Source: Treponema sp. (GTDB lineage Bacteria > Spirochaetota > Spirochaetia > Treponematales > Breznakiellaceae). From it: a stretch of 64,000 nt of DNA. A program made the translations under genes and the position numbers. The notes beneath the pieces are model-generated. The model was not told the DNA's origin. It saw nothing but the letters and a program-made list of their open reading frames with translations, and did no database searches. The stretch is from NCBI GenBank assembly GCA_009781475.1, contig WQYB01000006.1, forward strand, positions 1-64,000. Reading direction: 5' to 3'. Of the stretch, positions 1 through 8,181 are shown piece by piece. Positions within the stretch are counted from its first letter, which is position 1, and every line of letters begins with the position of its first letter.

Positions 1-2
1 AA

Positions 3-287
3 CCAGAACCAGAACCCGAACCAGAACCCGAACCAGAACCCGAACCAGAGCCCGAACCAGAACCCGAGCCAGAGCCCGAACCAGAACCCGAACCAGAACC
101 CGAGCCAGAACCCGAACCAGAACCCGAACCAGAGCCCGAACCAGAGCCCGAACCAGAACCCGAGCCAGAGCCCGAACCAGAACCCGAGCCAGAACCCGAA
201 CCAGAACCCGAACCAGAACCCGAACCAGAACCCGAACCAGAACCCGAACCAGAACCCGAGCCCGAGCCAGAGCCCGAACCAGAACCT
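3..287 (+). repeat. CCNGAR hexanucleotide tandem repeat encoding (Pro-Glu)n
   Basis: About 47 consecutive copies of a 6-bp unit CCNGAR, where N is A or C and R is A or G, often organised as 12-bp pairs (CCA then CCC). All variation is at third codon positions, so the peptide is invariant while the DNA is not, which indicates selection on the protein. The array starts before the window edge, so its full length is unknown. Confidence 0.95.
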
Positions 288-689
288 ACTATGTATGATT
301 TATTACCAGCAGAAGATAGAGTTGCAGATTCTAATTTTGAAATAGATCTTGATTTAATTATTCCCGGAATTACTAACAATGTAACTCCTGGACAGACAGA
401 AGTACAAACGTCACATCATAATTTTTCGATAAAGACTATTACACAATTAATACAAGGACAGTATTATGTTCAGATAGCAGCGCTTAGATTCGAAAATGTT
501 GAAAACGCTATCAGAGAAATTGAAAGCAAGTTTGCAGATTTCAGAAGATTTGATCCTGTTATTTTTATAGACAGTGATAACTTATACAAAATAATGATAG
601 GACCTTTAAATCAGGGTGAAAGCGCAGCGATTTTACAGCGTATTAGAAGTATCGGTTATAGTGATGCTTTTGTAAGACAAGCCAGATAA
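3..689 (+). CDS. Pro-Glu repeat protein with C-terminal SPOR domain (5' partial)
   Basis: The reading frame is open from the left edge; the first methionine inside it (position 291) is not the start, because the frame upstream is an uninterrupted run of 47 Pro-Glu pairs (positions 3-284). After a short acidic linker, the last 75 residues (from about position 462) resemble a SPOR domain: a YYVQIAAL strand, a helix beginning [12 protein letters not shown], then YKIMIGPL and an alternating helix. SPOR domains bind denuded septal peptidoglycan; a rigid Pro-Glu rod before one would span the periplasm. The membrane anchor or signal peptide should lie upstream of the window. The stop is one base before the MscS start, so the two are probably co-transcribed. 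SPOR assignment is by pattern; exact role unknown. Confidence 0.8.
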   Translation, partial: PEPEPEPEPEPEPEPEPEPEPEPEPEPEPEPEPEPEPEPEPEPEPEPEPEPEPEPEPEPEPEPEPEPEPEPEPEPEPEPEPEPEPEPEPEPEPEPTMYDLLPAEDRVADSNFEIDLDLIIPGITNNVTPGQTEVQTSHHNFSIKTITQLIQGQYYVQIAALRFENVENAIREIESKFADFRRFDPVIFIDSDNLYKIMIGPLNQGESAAILQRIRSIGYSDAFVRQAR

Positions 690-690
690 A

Positions 691-1557
691 ATGATAGATT
701 TTTTATTGTCTTTTTGGGAAAAAAATAACGCCGCTATTTTTGAAAACGGCGGAAAAATATTAAGTTCTGCAATTATTCTTTTTATAGGTTTTTTGATTTC
801 AAAAGGATTAAAAAAACTTGTAAAAAGATCAACTTGCGGAAAATTTCAAATTGATAAAACTGTCAGTACGATTTTAGGTCATATCATAGGTTATGGGATA
901 TTTATTATATGTTTCATAATGATATTGAATATCTTTGGTTTTAATACAACAAGTCTTTTGGCATTACTTGGCGCTGCCGGTATTGCTGTAGGATTGGCTT
1001 TAAAAGATACGCTTGGAAATATAGCATCGGGAATAAGCCTTTTAATTCTTGGCAGTTATAAAGTCGGCGAGTTTATTGAATTTGGATCATTTAATGGAAC
1101 AGTTAAAGAAATTAATCTTTTTAATACAATTTTGGAAACACCGGATGGAGTTTATATTTCTGCGCCAAATTCCAGTATTTGGGGAAGCCCTATTAAGAAT
1201 TTTACACGCAACGGTAAAAGACGTATGGAGATTCCAATACGTTTATCATACTCAGATTCGATTGATAAGGTATTTTCTGTATTAAATACAATTGTAAAAG
1301 AAGAAACCAGAATTCTATCTGATCCTCAGCATCAAATTATTATACAATCAATGCAGGATAGCCATGTAAATATAATCATCAGGGCATGGGCAATGAATCA
1401 GGATTTTTGGGATATTTACTGGTTTCAGATGCGCAATATTAAGCAAAAACTGGAAGATACAGGATTTAAAATCCCGCTGCCGCAGAGTGTTGTTTGCGTC
1501 CGGCAGGACTCGAACCTGCTACCACCAGATTCGAAGTCTGGTACTCTATCCAGGTGA
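691..1557 (+). CDS. mscS: MscS-family small-conductance mechanosensitive channel
   Basis: Inner-membrane channel that opens under membrane tension to release solutes during hypo-osmotic shock. Three hydrophobic segments are visible (about residues 18-38, 60-85, 90-125). The pore helix has the Ala/Gly-rich pattern GAAGIAVGLALKDTLGN, and the beta domain follows (VGEFIEFGSFNGTVKEI). The cytoplasmic part ends with the usual GFKIPLPQ motif at about residue 262. Residues 269-288 are read from the antisense strand of the convergent tRNA-Arg gene, so the tail is not native family sequence. At 288 residues it is close to the 286 of E. coli MscS. It begins one base after the SPOR gene stop and has no clear ribosome binding site, suggesting coupling. 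Confidence 0.9.
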   Translation: MIDFLLSFWEKNNAAIFENGGKILSSAIILFIGFLISKGLKKLVKRSTCGKFQIDKTVSTILGHIIGYGIFIICFIMILNIFGFNTTSLLALLGAAGIAVGLALKDTLGNIASGISLLILGSYKVGEFIEFGSFNGTVKEINLFNTILETPDGVYISAPNSSIWGSPIKNFTRNGKRRMEIPIRLSYSDSIDKVFSVLNTIVKEETRILSDPQHQIIIQSMQDSHVNIIIRAWAMNQDFWDIYWFQMRNIKQKLEDTGFKIPLPQSVVCVRQDSNLLPPDSKSGTLSR

Positions 1558-1568
1558 GCTACGAACGC
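1495..1568 (-). tRNA. tRNA-Arg (anticodon UCG)
   Basis: The minus strand folds as a cloverleaf: acceptor GCGTTCG/CGGACGC, D arm GCTC/GAGT, anticodon stem CCAGA/TCTGG with loop CTTCGAA (anticodon TCG), T arm GCAGG-TTCGAGT-CCTGC, discriminator A. CCA is not encoded. Transcribed behind tRNA-His. The 3' half overlaps the end of the mscS reading frame on the other strand. Confidence 0.95.
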
Positions 1569-1593
1569 TGATTTGATACTTTTGGTATCAAAG

Positions 1594-1666
1594 GGTGGAT
1601 AACGGGATTTGAACCCGCGACAACAAGAACCACAATCTTGCACTCTACCCCTGAGCTATATCCACC
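1594..1666 (-). tRNA. tRNA-His (anticodon GUG)
   Basis: Minus-strand cloverleaf with anticodon stem CAAGA/TCTTG and loop TTGTGGT (anticodon GTG). It has the histidine-specific extra G at position -1 opposite a C discriminator, the T arm GCGGG-TTCAAAT-CCCGT and no encoded CCA. It is followed 25 bp later by tRNA-Arg. Confidence 0.95.
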
Positions 1667-1680
1667 GTGTAATTTATCTA

Positions 1681-1709
1681 AATATGAAAAAAAAACAGGA
1701 TTTTGTCAA
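1681..1709 (-). promoter_or_regulatory. Sigma-70 promoter for tRNA-His/tRNA-Arg
   Basis: On the minus strand a perfect -35 TTGACA (1704-1709) is separated by 17 bp, including nine T, from CATATT (1681-1686). The predicted start lies about 8 bases before tRNA-His. Confidence 0.6.
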
Positions 1710-1776
1710 GACATTAAAATATGTATTAATCCCTGAAAAATATATACCTTAATTTTAATTTTCATACAATTTTATC

Positions 1777-1805
1777 TTGTCAAATGTCTGTTTTTCTAAT
1801 ATAAT
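1777..1805 (+). promoter_or_regulatory. Sigma-70 promoter for the STAS/SpoIIE pair
   Basis: TTGTCA (1777-1782), a 17-bp spacer, then a perfect TATAAT (1800-1805). A potential TTG start at 1777 and the ATG at 1804 both fall inside these boxes, so neither can be in the transcript; translation must start further downstream. Confidence 0.7.
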
Positions 1806-1833
1806 GTCATTACATTCGATTTTGGAGAGTAAA

Positions 1834-2151
1834 TTGGATAATACTGATTTAAATTTTACTCAAAATATTAACGATGGAATTTGCATTATTTCGGTAAAAG
1901 GGCGGATTGATTCAAATAACGCCGACCTTCTTTTATCAAAGCTGGAAGAGGCTTTGGAAGAAAAGCAAAAAACAATTCTTTTAAATATGTCCAGAGTTGA
2001 TTATCTAAGTTCTATCGGCATAAGGGTTATATTAAAAATCTATAAACAAGCGAACGAGATAGGAAGTTCATTCAGTATTGAACGTCCGTCCGAGATTGTA
2101 AAAAATGTTTTAGGTATACTTGCACTGCAAGAAATGCTAGTAAAAAATTAA
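1834..2151 (+). CDS. STAS-domain anti-sigma factor antagonist (SpoIIAA/RsbV type)
   Basis: Small cytoplasmic switch protein of a partner-switching pathway: unphosphorylated, it binds a serine-kinase anti-sigma factor and frees the partner. The chosen start is TTG 1834, 6 bases after a GGAG ribosome binding site (1824-1827); it gives 105 residues, the family's normal length. Upstream in-frame starts lie in the promoter. The fold pattern is clear: a first strand ICIISVKGRID, a helix, TILLNMS, then VDYLSSIGIRV, in which Ser60 aligns with the phosphorylated serine of SpoIIAA. Only 2 bases separate its stop from the phosphatase/kinase gene, its presumed partner. Confidence 0.85.
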   Translation: MDNTDLNFTQNINDGICIISVKGRIDSNNADLLLSKLEEALEEKQKTILLNMSRVDYLSSIGIRVILKIYKQANEIGSSFSIERPSEIVKNVLGILALQEMLVKN

Positions 2152-2153
2152 AA

Positions 2154-4430
2154 ATGCTTATACATTCAATCAGAACAAAAATCCTTATAATTGTTCTTGT
2201 TTTCCTTTTTATAATAGGCTCTGCTTTTGTTTTTTATTCGATCAATACAACAATAAATTATAAAAACCTTCGTCTGGAAGGAATTGAAAAAACCATAAAT
2301 TATGAAATTGAAAAAGTAAATAAAATTATCGCAGAGCTGGAAAGGGGAGCGGTGTTTTATGCAGTAGGCGGTTTTTTTTATTACATTCAGCAGTCAGATG
2401 AATTTGGTGAAAACTTTGCAGTTGAAAGTTTAAAAAGTTTACCCGAAGCAATAGGCGGAGGTTTTTGGTTTGAACCTTATACTTATAATCATGATAAATT
2501 AAGATCAGGTTTTTACGCTTTTTTTGATAAAGAGCTGGAAAAAGTCCGGATAGACGATACGTTTTACATGGATGAATATGATTATCATAATAAAAGCTGG
2601 TATAGAGAAATAATAGAAAATATAAAAAATCCATACCAGGTTATTTGGACAATGCCTTATATCGATGATTCAGGAACTTTTAGTTTAATGATAACAGCAG
2701 GAGCCGGTATTTTTGAAGATGAAAAACTTATTGCTTTAACTACAGTTGACTGGGAAATAGATAATATAATCGAACAATTACTGGAAATAAATCCTACACA
2801 AAACAGCATTGTATTGTTATATATACCTGAAAATGATTTGATTATTTCAACTACATACGAAAATATTTTAACAGGCTCTTCGATAAAAAACCTGCCGTGG
2901 GATATTAATGATACTTCATTTAAATTAAATAATATTAATTATATTAAATTCGGGCGTTTTATGGATAACAACTGGCGTATTGCAATTTATATTCCGGAAA
3001 ATGAAATATTTGCAGAAGTAGAAAAACGCAATACACGTTATTCGATAATAATCGCTATAGCTTCTGTAGTTATACTTTTAACAGGATTTTTCTTTATTTC
3101 CGCTTTTGTTAATAAACCGATTAAAAAATTATCAGCTTATATAACACAGATAGCCACTGGAAATCTTGATACAAAAATTAATATTAAAACAAAAGACGAA
3201 ATAGGTCTTCTTGCAGAAACTTTCCGTAACATGACATCTGATTTAAAAAAATCAATCGAAGAAAACATGAGGGAAAGAGAAGAAAAAAAACGCATTAATA
3301 CAGAACTTGAAATTGCAAGCGGAATTCAAGCAAGCATGCTTCCCCAGAAGTTTCCTCCTTTCCCTGACAGAGATGAATTTAATATATTTGCTTCTATGGT
3401 TCCTGCAAGGAATGTCGGCGGCGATTTTTATGATTTTTATTTTATCGACAAACATAATCTGGCTATTATAATTGCAGATGTTTCAGGTAAAGGAATTCCT
3501 GCCGCTTTATTTATGGTAAATACAAAAACATTAATTAAAAATTGCAGTAAATGCAAAAGTCCTAAAACAGCGTTTGAATCTATAAACAATAAACTATATG
3601 AAAATAACGAAGCCTGTATATTTGTAACGGCTTTTATGGGTTTTTACAATACGCAGACAGGATTATTCAAGTATGTAAACGCAGGGCATAATCCTCCGTT
3701 ACGGAAAAAGAAAAGCGGTACTTTTGAATATTTAAAAACAAAACCATATATTGCGCTTGGGATAATAAAAGACGCAGTATATAAAGAAGAGGAAATTAAA
3801 CTTGAAAAAGGAGATACTTTATTTTTATATACAGACGGTGTAACCGAAGCGATGAATTCCAATAACGAATTATTTAACGAAATACGCCTTTTAGATGCTT
3901 TAAACAAAAATAAAGAAGCACTTCCTTCAAAACTTGTTTCGGAAATAAAAAAAGAAGTTGACTTTTTTTCCAATGGTATTGAACAAACAGATGATATTGC
4001 AATGCTTGCTTTAAGAATTAATATTGATGAAAATGAATTAAGTATACCTGCGAATAAAAAAAATCTTGATAAAGTAATCGGTTTTATAAACGGAGAACTG
4101 GATAAACTTAAACTTTCATCGATATTGCAGAATGAAATTGACATAGCTGTAGAAGAAATATTTGTTAATATCGTAGATTACGCTTATCAGGATACAAACG
4201 GCGATGTAATAATAACAATTTCAACAAACGAAAATATCAATATTAAATTTGAAGATACAGGAAGACAGTATAACCCCCTTGAACAGCCGGAACCTGATTT
4301 TACCAAGCCGCTTACAGACAGGAATATAGGCGGTTTGGGTATATTTATGGTCAAAAAAATCATGGATACTGTTGAATATACCCGTTTAGATAACAAAAAT
4401 ATCTTAAAAATCGTTAAAAACCATCCCTAA
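2154..4430 (+). CDS. Membrane SpoIIE-type phosphatase fused to RsbW-like serine kinase
   Basis: Sensor that sets the phosphorylation state of an anti-sigma antagonist, probably the STAS protein just upstream. Order: TM1 (about 9-31), an extracytoplasmic Cache-like sensor (35-290), TM2 (294-318), HAMP (318-372), PPM/SpoIIE phosphatase (about 384-615) and a C-terminal GHKL ATPase (about 628-758). The phosphatase shows ARNVGGDFYDF, IIIADVSGKGIPAALFM, NAGHNPP and LFLYTDGVTEA, carrying the metal-binding aspartates. The kinase part has an N-box (EEIFVNIVDYAY), FEDTG and GGLGIFMVKK. Having opposing phosphatase and kinase activities in one chain is unusual for classical partner switching but occurs in environmental bacteria. 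The regulated output is not identifiable here. Confidence 0.88.
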   Translation: MLIHSIRTKILIIVLVFLFIIGSAFVFYSINTTINYKNLRLEGIEKTINYEIEKVNKIIAELERGAVFYAVGGFFYYIQQSDEFGENFAVESLKSLPEAIGGGFWFEPYTYNHDKLRSGFYAFFDKELEKVRIDDTFYMDEYDYHNKSWYREIIENIKNPYQVIWTMPYIDDSGTFSLMITAGAGIFEDEKLIALTTVDWEIDNIIEQLLEINPTQNSIVLLYIPENDLIISTTYENILTGSSIKNLPWDINDTSFKLNNINYIKFGRFMDNNWRIAIYIPENEIFAEVEKRNTRYSIIIAIASVVILLTGFFFISAFVNKPIKKLSAYITQIATGNLDTKINIKTKDEIGLLAETFRNMTSDLKKSIEENMREREEKKRINTELEIASGIQASMLPQKFPPFPDRDEFNIFASMVPARNVGGDFYDFYFIDKHNLAIIIADVSGKGIPAALFMVNTKTLIKNCSKCKSPKTAFESINNKLYENNEACIFVTAFMGFYNTQTGLFKYVNAGHNPPLRKKKSGTFEYLKTKPYIALGIIKDAVYKEEEIKLEKGDTLFLYTDGVTEAMNSNNELFNEIRLLDALNKNKEALPSKLVSEIKKEVDFFSNGIEQTDDIAMLALRINIDENELSIPANKKNLDKVIGFINGELDKLKLSSILQNEIDIAVEEIFVNIVDYAYQDTNGDVIITISTNENINIKFEDTGRQYNPLEQPEPDFTKPLTDRNIGGLGIFMVKKIMDTVEYTRLDNKNILKIVKNHP

Positions 4431-4455
4431 ATACTCATAGTTAAACTGCCGATAT
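4428..4455 (+). promoter_or_regulatory. Candidate sigma-28 (FliA) flagellar promoter for flgN operon
   Basis: TAAA (4428-4431) followed by 16 bases and GCCGATAT (4448-4455) closely matches the flagellar consensus TAAA-N15-GCCGATAA, with one extra spacer base and one mismatch. It overlaps the stop codon of the preceding gene and lies 18 bases before the flgN start. hook-associated genes are typical sigma-28 targets. Confidence 0.5.
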
Positions 4456-4473
4456 ACAATATAGAGGTATATC

Positions 4474-4983
4474 ATGATTTACGAGAAATGCAAGGATATT
4501 TTACTTCAGGAATTTGAGCTTATTCAAAACGCTGTTGTTTTACAGGAAAAGATTCGTTTGGCTGTTACAGAACGGCAATGGACAGTTTTTGAAGAAAATT
4601 TAAGCGCTATGAATGCAGCAGAAAATCAGCTTGAAAACCTTGAAAATGAAAGGCAAAAACTTTTTGAAGTTTTCCAGACATTAACGCATCAGCAGGGTTT
4701 TTCGCAAAATCTGGATGAAAAAGGACGATTTCTGACATTGGTTGGAATACTGCCTGAAAATCAACGCGATGATTTAACCTCGATTTACCGCAGTCTTAAA
4801 CAGGAATCAATAAAATTAAAAATAGCGAATGAAGCTCTTCTTTCTCATGTCAACATAATTAAATCAACATTAAGGGATTTTATCGATCTCGCTTTTGTAG
4901 AGCGGGGCGGAAAAATGTATACAAAAAACGGATCGCATTTTTCACACGATATGCGAAGTATGGTTTTAAACCAGAGCTTCTAA
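4474..4983 (+). CDS. flgN: FlgN-type flagellar export chaperone
   Basis: Predicted cytosolic chaperone that keeps the hook-associated proteins FlgK and FlgL soluble and delivers them to the flagellar export gate. The 169-residue protein is almost all amphipathic helix, rich in Gln, Glu and Leu, with the FlgN pattern of a long coiled coil (residues 1-70, then 95-140). The assignment rests on this composition and on position directly upstream of flgK, where flgN is usually found. A GAGG ribosome binding site precedes the ATG. Sequence conservation of FlgN is low, so family membership is likely but not certain. Confidence 0.75.
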   Translation: MIYEKCKDILLQEFELIQNAVVLQEKIRLAVTERQWTVFEENLSAMNAAENQLENLENERQKLFEVFQTLTHQQGFSQNLDEKGRFLTLVGILPENQRDDLTSIYRSLKQESIKLKIANEALLSHVNIIKSTLRDFIDLAFVERGGKMYTKNGSHFSHDMRSMVLNQSF

Positions 4984-4995
4984 CGGAGGTAATAT

Positions 4996-6885
4996 ATGAC
5001 ATCAACATTTTTAGGATTGGAAATAGGACGCAAGGGTGTTCAAGCTCATCAAAGCGCTTTAAATACTATTGGTCACAATTTAAATAATCTGGAAACAAAA
5101 GGTTATTCACGTCAAAGAGTTGATTTTGCGGCATTTGAACCTATTTACATGCCTGGTTTAAACAGAGCGCAAACTCCCGGTCAAATCGGACAAGGTGTTA
5201 TTGTTGAAAGAATTGAACGTATACGTGATGAATTTGTTGACAGAAGAATTGTAATGAATGCATCAAGTGAAGGTTTTTGGGAAATTCGAAACAAATATTT
5301 AAGCGATATGGAATCGCTTTATCTTGAATTAGGTTTTAATTCTATCAGAACGAAAATGGACACATTCTGGGAAGGATGGCAAGATCTTGCTGCACATCCT
5401 GCAAACGAAGAACAAAGAGTTGTTGTTATTAATAGAGGTAAAACATTAATAGACGGAATTAATTCACATTATGAAGGTCTTAATCTTTTACAGCAATTTG
5501 CAAATGAACATATAGAAATAAATGTTAATAGGATTAATGAACTTACACGTCAGATAGCTTCTTTGAACGGTGATATACAACGTATAAAAGGACAGGGAGA
5601 TAATCCAAACGATTTAATGGACAGAAGAAATGTTCTTATAGACGACCTGGCAAAAATAATTGATATTACCATGACTCAGCAAGACCCTGATGAATTTATG
5701 ATTCATACATCCGGTCATGTACTGGTTCAAGGGCAGATTGCAAGACAGTTTGATTTAAGAAAAGATGCAGATGAAGAAAACTTTACTTTCGTTTACTGGC
5801 GTGATACAGGAAGCCAAATGATTTTTAACAAAGGAGAGCTTGGCGCTCTTTTTGAACTGCGTGATGTGACAATAGAAAAAGAAATTCAAAACTTAAATAA
5901 TATGACAATGAATTTTGCTGATTTGGTAAATGAAATTCATTCCAGCGCTTATGGCGCTAACGGCAGAACAGGAATTAACTTTTTTATTGAACTTCCTTAT
6001 GTTACAAATGTTAACGGAAATTATGATCGAAGCGGTAATGGTTTTTTTGATTCATCTTATATTTACAGAATTAACGGACAAAATACTTTGGAACCGCGGG
6101 CACAGCCGGGTCTTGAAGGAACCATAACATTATCAAGCGCAAACGGGCAAGTTCAGGTTCAATATTATTCGACAGATACTGTAGATGATATTATCAAGCG
6201 CATTAATAATTCAGGAGCGGAAGTTGTCGCCCGTTTAAACAGAGAAGGTCAAATCCAGTTAAAAGGAACACCGACAGAATTAGTTAACGGAATAAGGGTA
6301 AACCCTGATTTTGTTATACGTCATATCGAAGATTCAGGTCATTTTCTAACAGGTTACGCAGGTCTTTTACAGGAATCAGGAGCTGAAGGTGCATTCAGAT
6401 GGGACAGAGCTGATGCAGTAACAAGTTTAAGAGGAACAACAGAAGATTACGCTGTAGCTCCTGTTGCAAATCCTTCAGGTTGGATTACTGTTAATCCTGA
6501 ATTATTCAAGGATCATTCATCGGTTGCGGCAGGTTTTGGTGTAAACGGAAGAGAAGCAAATCCTGGTAACGGTGATGCCGCAGCAGCAATAGCATCTATA
6601 AGAAACAATAACGTCATGATTGGAAAATTTAATACATTTGATGATTATTTTTCTTTTTCTGTTACTAATATGGGAGAATTAAAAAAGCAAGCAGGTATAG
6701 CTTTAGCAACAGCACAGCAGACAATGGACACATTACGAACATTAAGATCATCAATTTCCGGAGTTAATCTAAATGAAGAACTTACTGACATGATAAGGTT
6801 TCAAAAAGGATATGAGGCTGTAGCTCGTTATATAACTACAGTAAATAACATGCTGGATACAATAATTAACCGCATGGGTGTTTAG
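4996..6885 (+). CDS. flgK: Flagellar hook-associated protein 1 (FlgK)
   Basis: First hook-filament junction protein, exported through the flagellar rod into the periplasm in spirochaetes. The N-terminus shows the axial-protein signature: GLEIGRKGVQAHQSALNT, followed by NLNNLETKGYSRQ. The C-terminus has the matching heptad region (SGVNLNEELTDMIRFQKGYEA, then a helix ending in NRMGV). These ends form the D0/D1 coiled coil; the 400-residue middle is variable. At 629 residues it matches treponemal FlgK lengths. A strong GGAGG site sits 6-7 bases before the ATG, and flgL follows after 22 bases. Confidence 0.95.
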   Translation: MTSTFLGLEIGRKGVQAHQSALNTIGHNLNNLETKGYSRQRVDFAAFEPIYMPGLNRAQTPGQIGQGVIVERIERIRDEFVDRRIVMNASSEGFWEIRNKYLSDMESLYLELGFNSIRTKMDTFWEGWQDLAAHPANEEQRVVVINRGKTLIDGINSHYEGLNLLQQFANEHIEINVNRINELTRQIASLNGDIQRIKGQGDNPNDLMDRRNVLIDDLAKIIDITMTQQDPDEFMIHTSGHVLVQGQIARQFDLRKDADEENFTFVYWRDTGSQMIFNKGELGALFELRDVTIEKEIQNLNNMTMNFADLVNEIHSSAYGANGRTGINFFIELPYVTNVNGNYDRSGNGFFDSSYIYRINGQNTLEPRAQPGLEGTITLSSANGQVQVQYYSTDTVDDIIKRINNSGAEVVARLNREGQIQLKGTPTELVNGIRVNPDFVIRHIEDSGHFLTGYAGLLQESGAEGAFRWDRADAVTSLRGTTEDYAVAPVANPSGWITVNPELFKDHSSVAAGFGVNGREANPGNGDAAAAIASIRNNNVMIGKFNTFDDYFSFSVTNMGELKKQAGIALATAQQTMDTLRTLRSSISGVNLNEELTDMIRFQKGYEAVARYITTVNNMLDTIINRMGV

Positions 6886-6907
6886 GAAAGAATAAAAGGA
6901 GTAAGTT

Positions 6908-8158
6908 ATGACAAGAGTTTCAACTAGTATGCCGGTAACAGATGCTCAAATAAGTCTTAGACGTAAAGAAGTAGATATATATGAACTTAATTTACAGCAT
7001 CAAAAAGAAACAAGAATACCGCGCTTAAGCGATGATCCTGTCGCAGCAGGTCAAGCTGTTAGATTTGATTCATACCTTACTAGGCTTAATCGTTTTGAAA
7101 AAAATGTAAATTTTGCTATGGATCATTTAAACAGTGCTCATGATAATTTACTTACAGCTAACGATATATTGCAAAGACTAAGAGATTTATCGGTACAGGC
7201 AGCGCATGGATTATATTCACAAGAAGATTTAAAAATCATGGCGATGGAAGTTAATCAATTACTGGAAGAACTTGTAAAAATTTCTAATATGTTAGGACCT
7301 GATACGAAACAGGCTTTCGCAGGTGATAAAGTTTTTACAGAGCCATTTAGAATTGTCGAAGGAAATGTAGAAGGCGCAGGTGAAGTAATGATAACCCGTG
7401 TTGAATACAGGGGAGCAGGCGCTACAAGACAAATTGAAATCGGCGATAATATGTTTTTGGAACTTGATATAAGCGGAGCGCAGGCATTTTGGGCTGAAAA
7501 AATGAAAATATTTTCTTCAGTAAACGCTACCGATTACAGAGTTCAGCAAGCAGGCGCTTTTTTTATAAATGATGTAGAAATTGATGTAGCTGTTGGTGAT
7601 ACTCTTCCTTCGATAGTTGCAAAAATAAATGATTCAGGAGCTCCGGTTAAAGCATATATTGATATTGATTCAAGAGGTTTAGTCATTGAAGGCACTATGG
7701 CAGAACTTCTAAGAATCGAAGATAAGGTTGGAGGAGCCTCAGTTATGCGTGATTTGGGTATAATTGCCGGTAATATGCAGAATAACGCTCCGAATTGGGC
7801 TGTATCAGCGAGAGTTTCCGGCGGTTCGTTATTTGATATGGTTATTCGTTTAAGAGACGGAATGTTAAGAGGGGATCAGGATTTTATCGGAAGCCAGGGT
7901 ATTGCAGGAATAGATCTTGCGATCAATAATATTAATTACAGAATAGCGGACTTAAGCAGCAGGAAAGAAAGAGCTGAATTTGCAGGATCAAGATTAAACA
8001 GTCAGATTCAAAATACGCAAAAAATGCTGGCAAGAGAAGCGGGATTTGATTTGGCTCAGTATGCAATGCAATTAAAAGCCGCAGAAGGAGCTCATCAGTC
8101 AATTTTAGCAACATCTGCAAGATTGCTGCCTATGTCACTTTTAAATTTTTTAAGGTAA
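6908..8158 (+). CDS. flgL: Flagellar hook-associated protein 3 (FlgL)
   Basis: Second hook-filament junction protein, joining FlgK to flagellin. It begins with the flagellin-like helix (VSTSMPVTDAQISLRRKEVD), then has the conserved RIPRLSDDPVAAGQAV-type motif at about residues 36-52. The C-terminal helix (about 350-416) pairs with the N-terminal one. Length 416 fits treponemal FlgL. The ribosome binding site AAAGGAG is well placed. Part of the flgN-flgK-flgL-fliW-csrA operon; FliW and CsrA downstream couple junction assembly to flagellin translation. Confidence 0.94.
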   Translation: MTRVSTSMPVTDAQISLRRKEVDIYELNLQHQKETRIPRLSDDPVAAGQAVRFDSYLTRLNRFEKNVNFAMDHLNSAHDNLLTANDILQRLRDLSVQAAHGLYSQEDLKIMAMEVNQLLEELVKISNMLGPDTKQAFAGDKVFTEPFRIVEGNVEGAGEVMITRVEYRGAGATRQIEIGDNMFLELDISGAQAFWAEKMKIFSSVNATDYRVQQAGAFFINDVEIDVAVGDTLPSIVAKINDSGAPVKAYIDIDSRGLVIEGTMAELLRIEDKVGGASVMRDLGIIAGNMQNNAPNWAVSARVSGGSLFDMVIRLRDGMLRGDQDFIGSQGIAGIDLAINNINYRIADLSSRKERAEFAGSRLNSQIQNTQKMLAREAGFDLAQYAMQLKAAEGAHQSILATSARLLPMSLLNFLR

Positions 8159-8181
8159 GCTGAAAACCAAGGAGTTTTAAA

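Noticed and set aside
3-287. Possible CRISPR or satellite array
   Set aside because: The period is 6-12 bp with no spacers, and the array is an in-frame Pro-Glu coding region.
1425-1643. 72-codon minus-strand frame
   Set aside because: It runs through the tRNA-Arg and tRNA-His genes; typical false frame from tRNA sequence.
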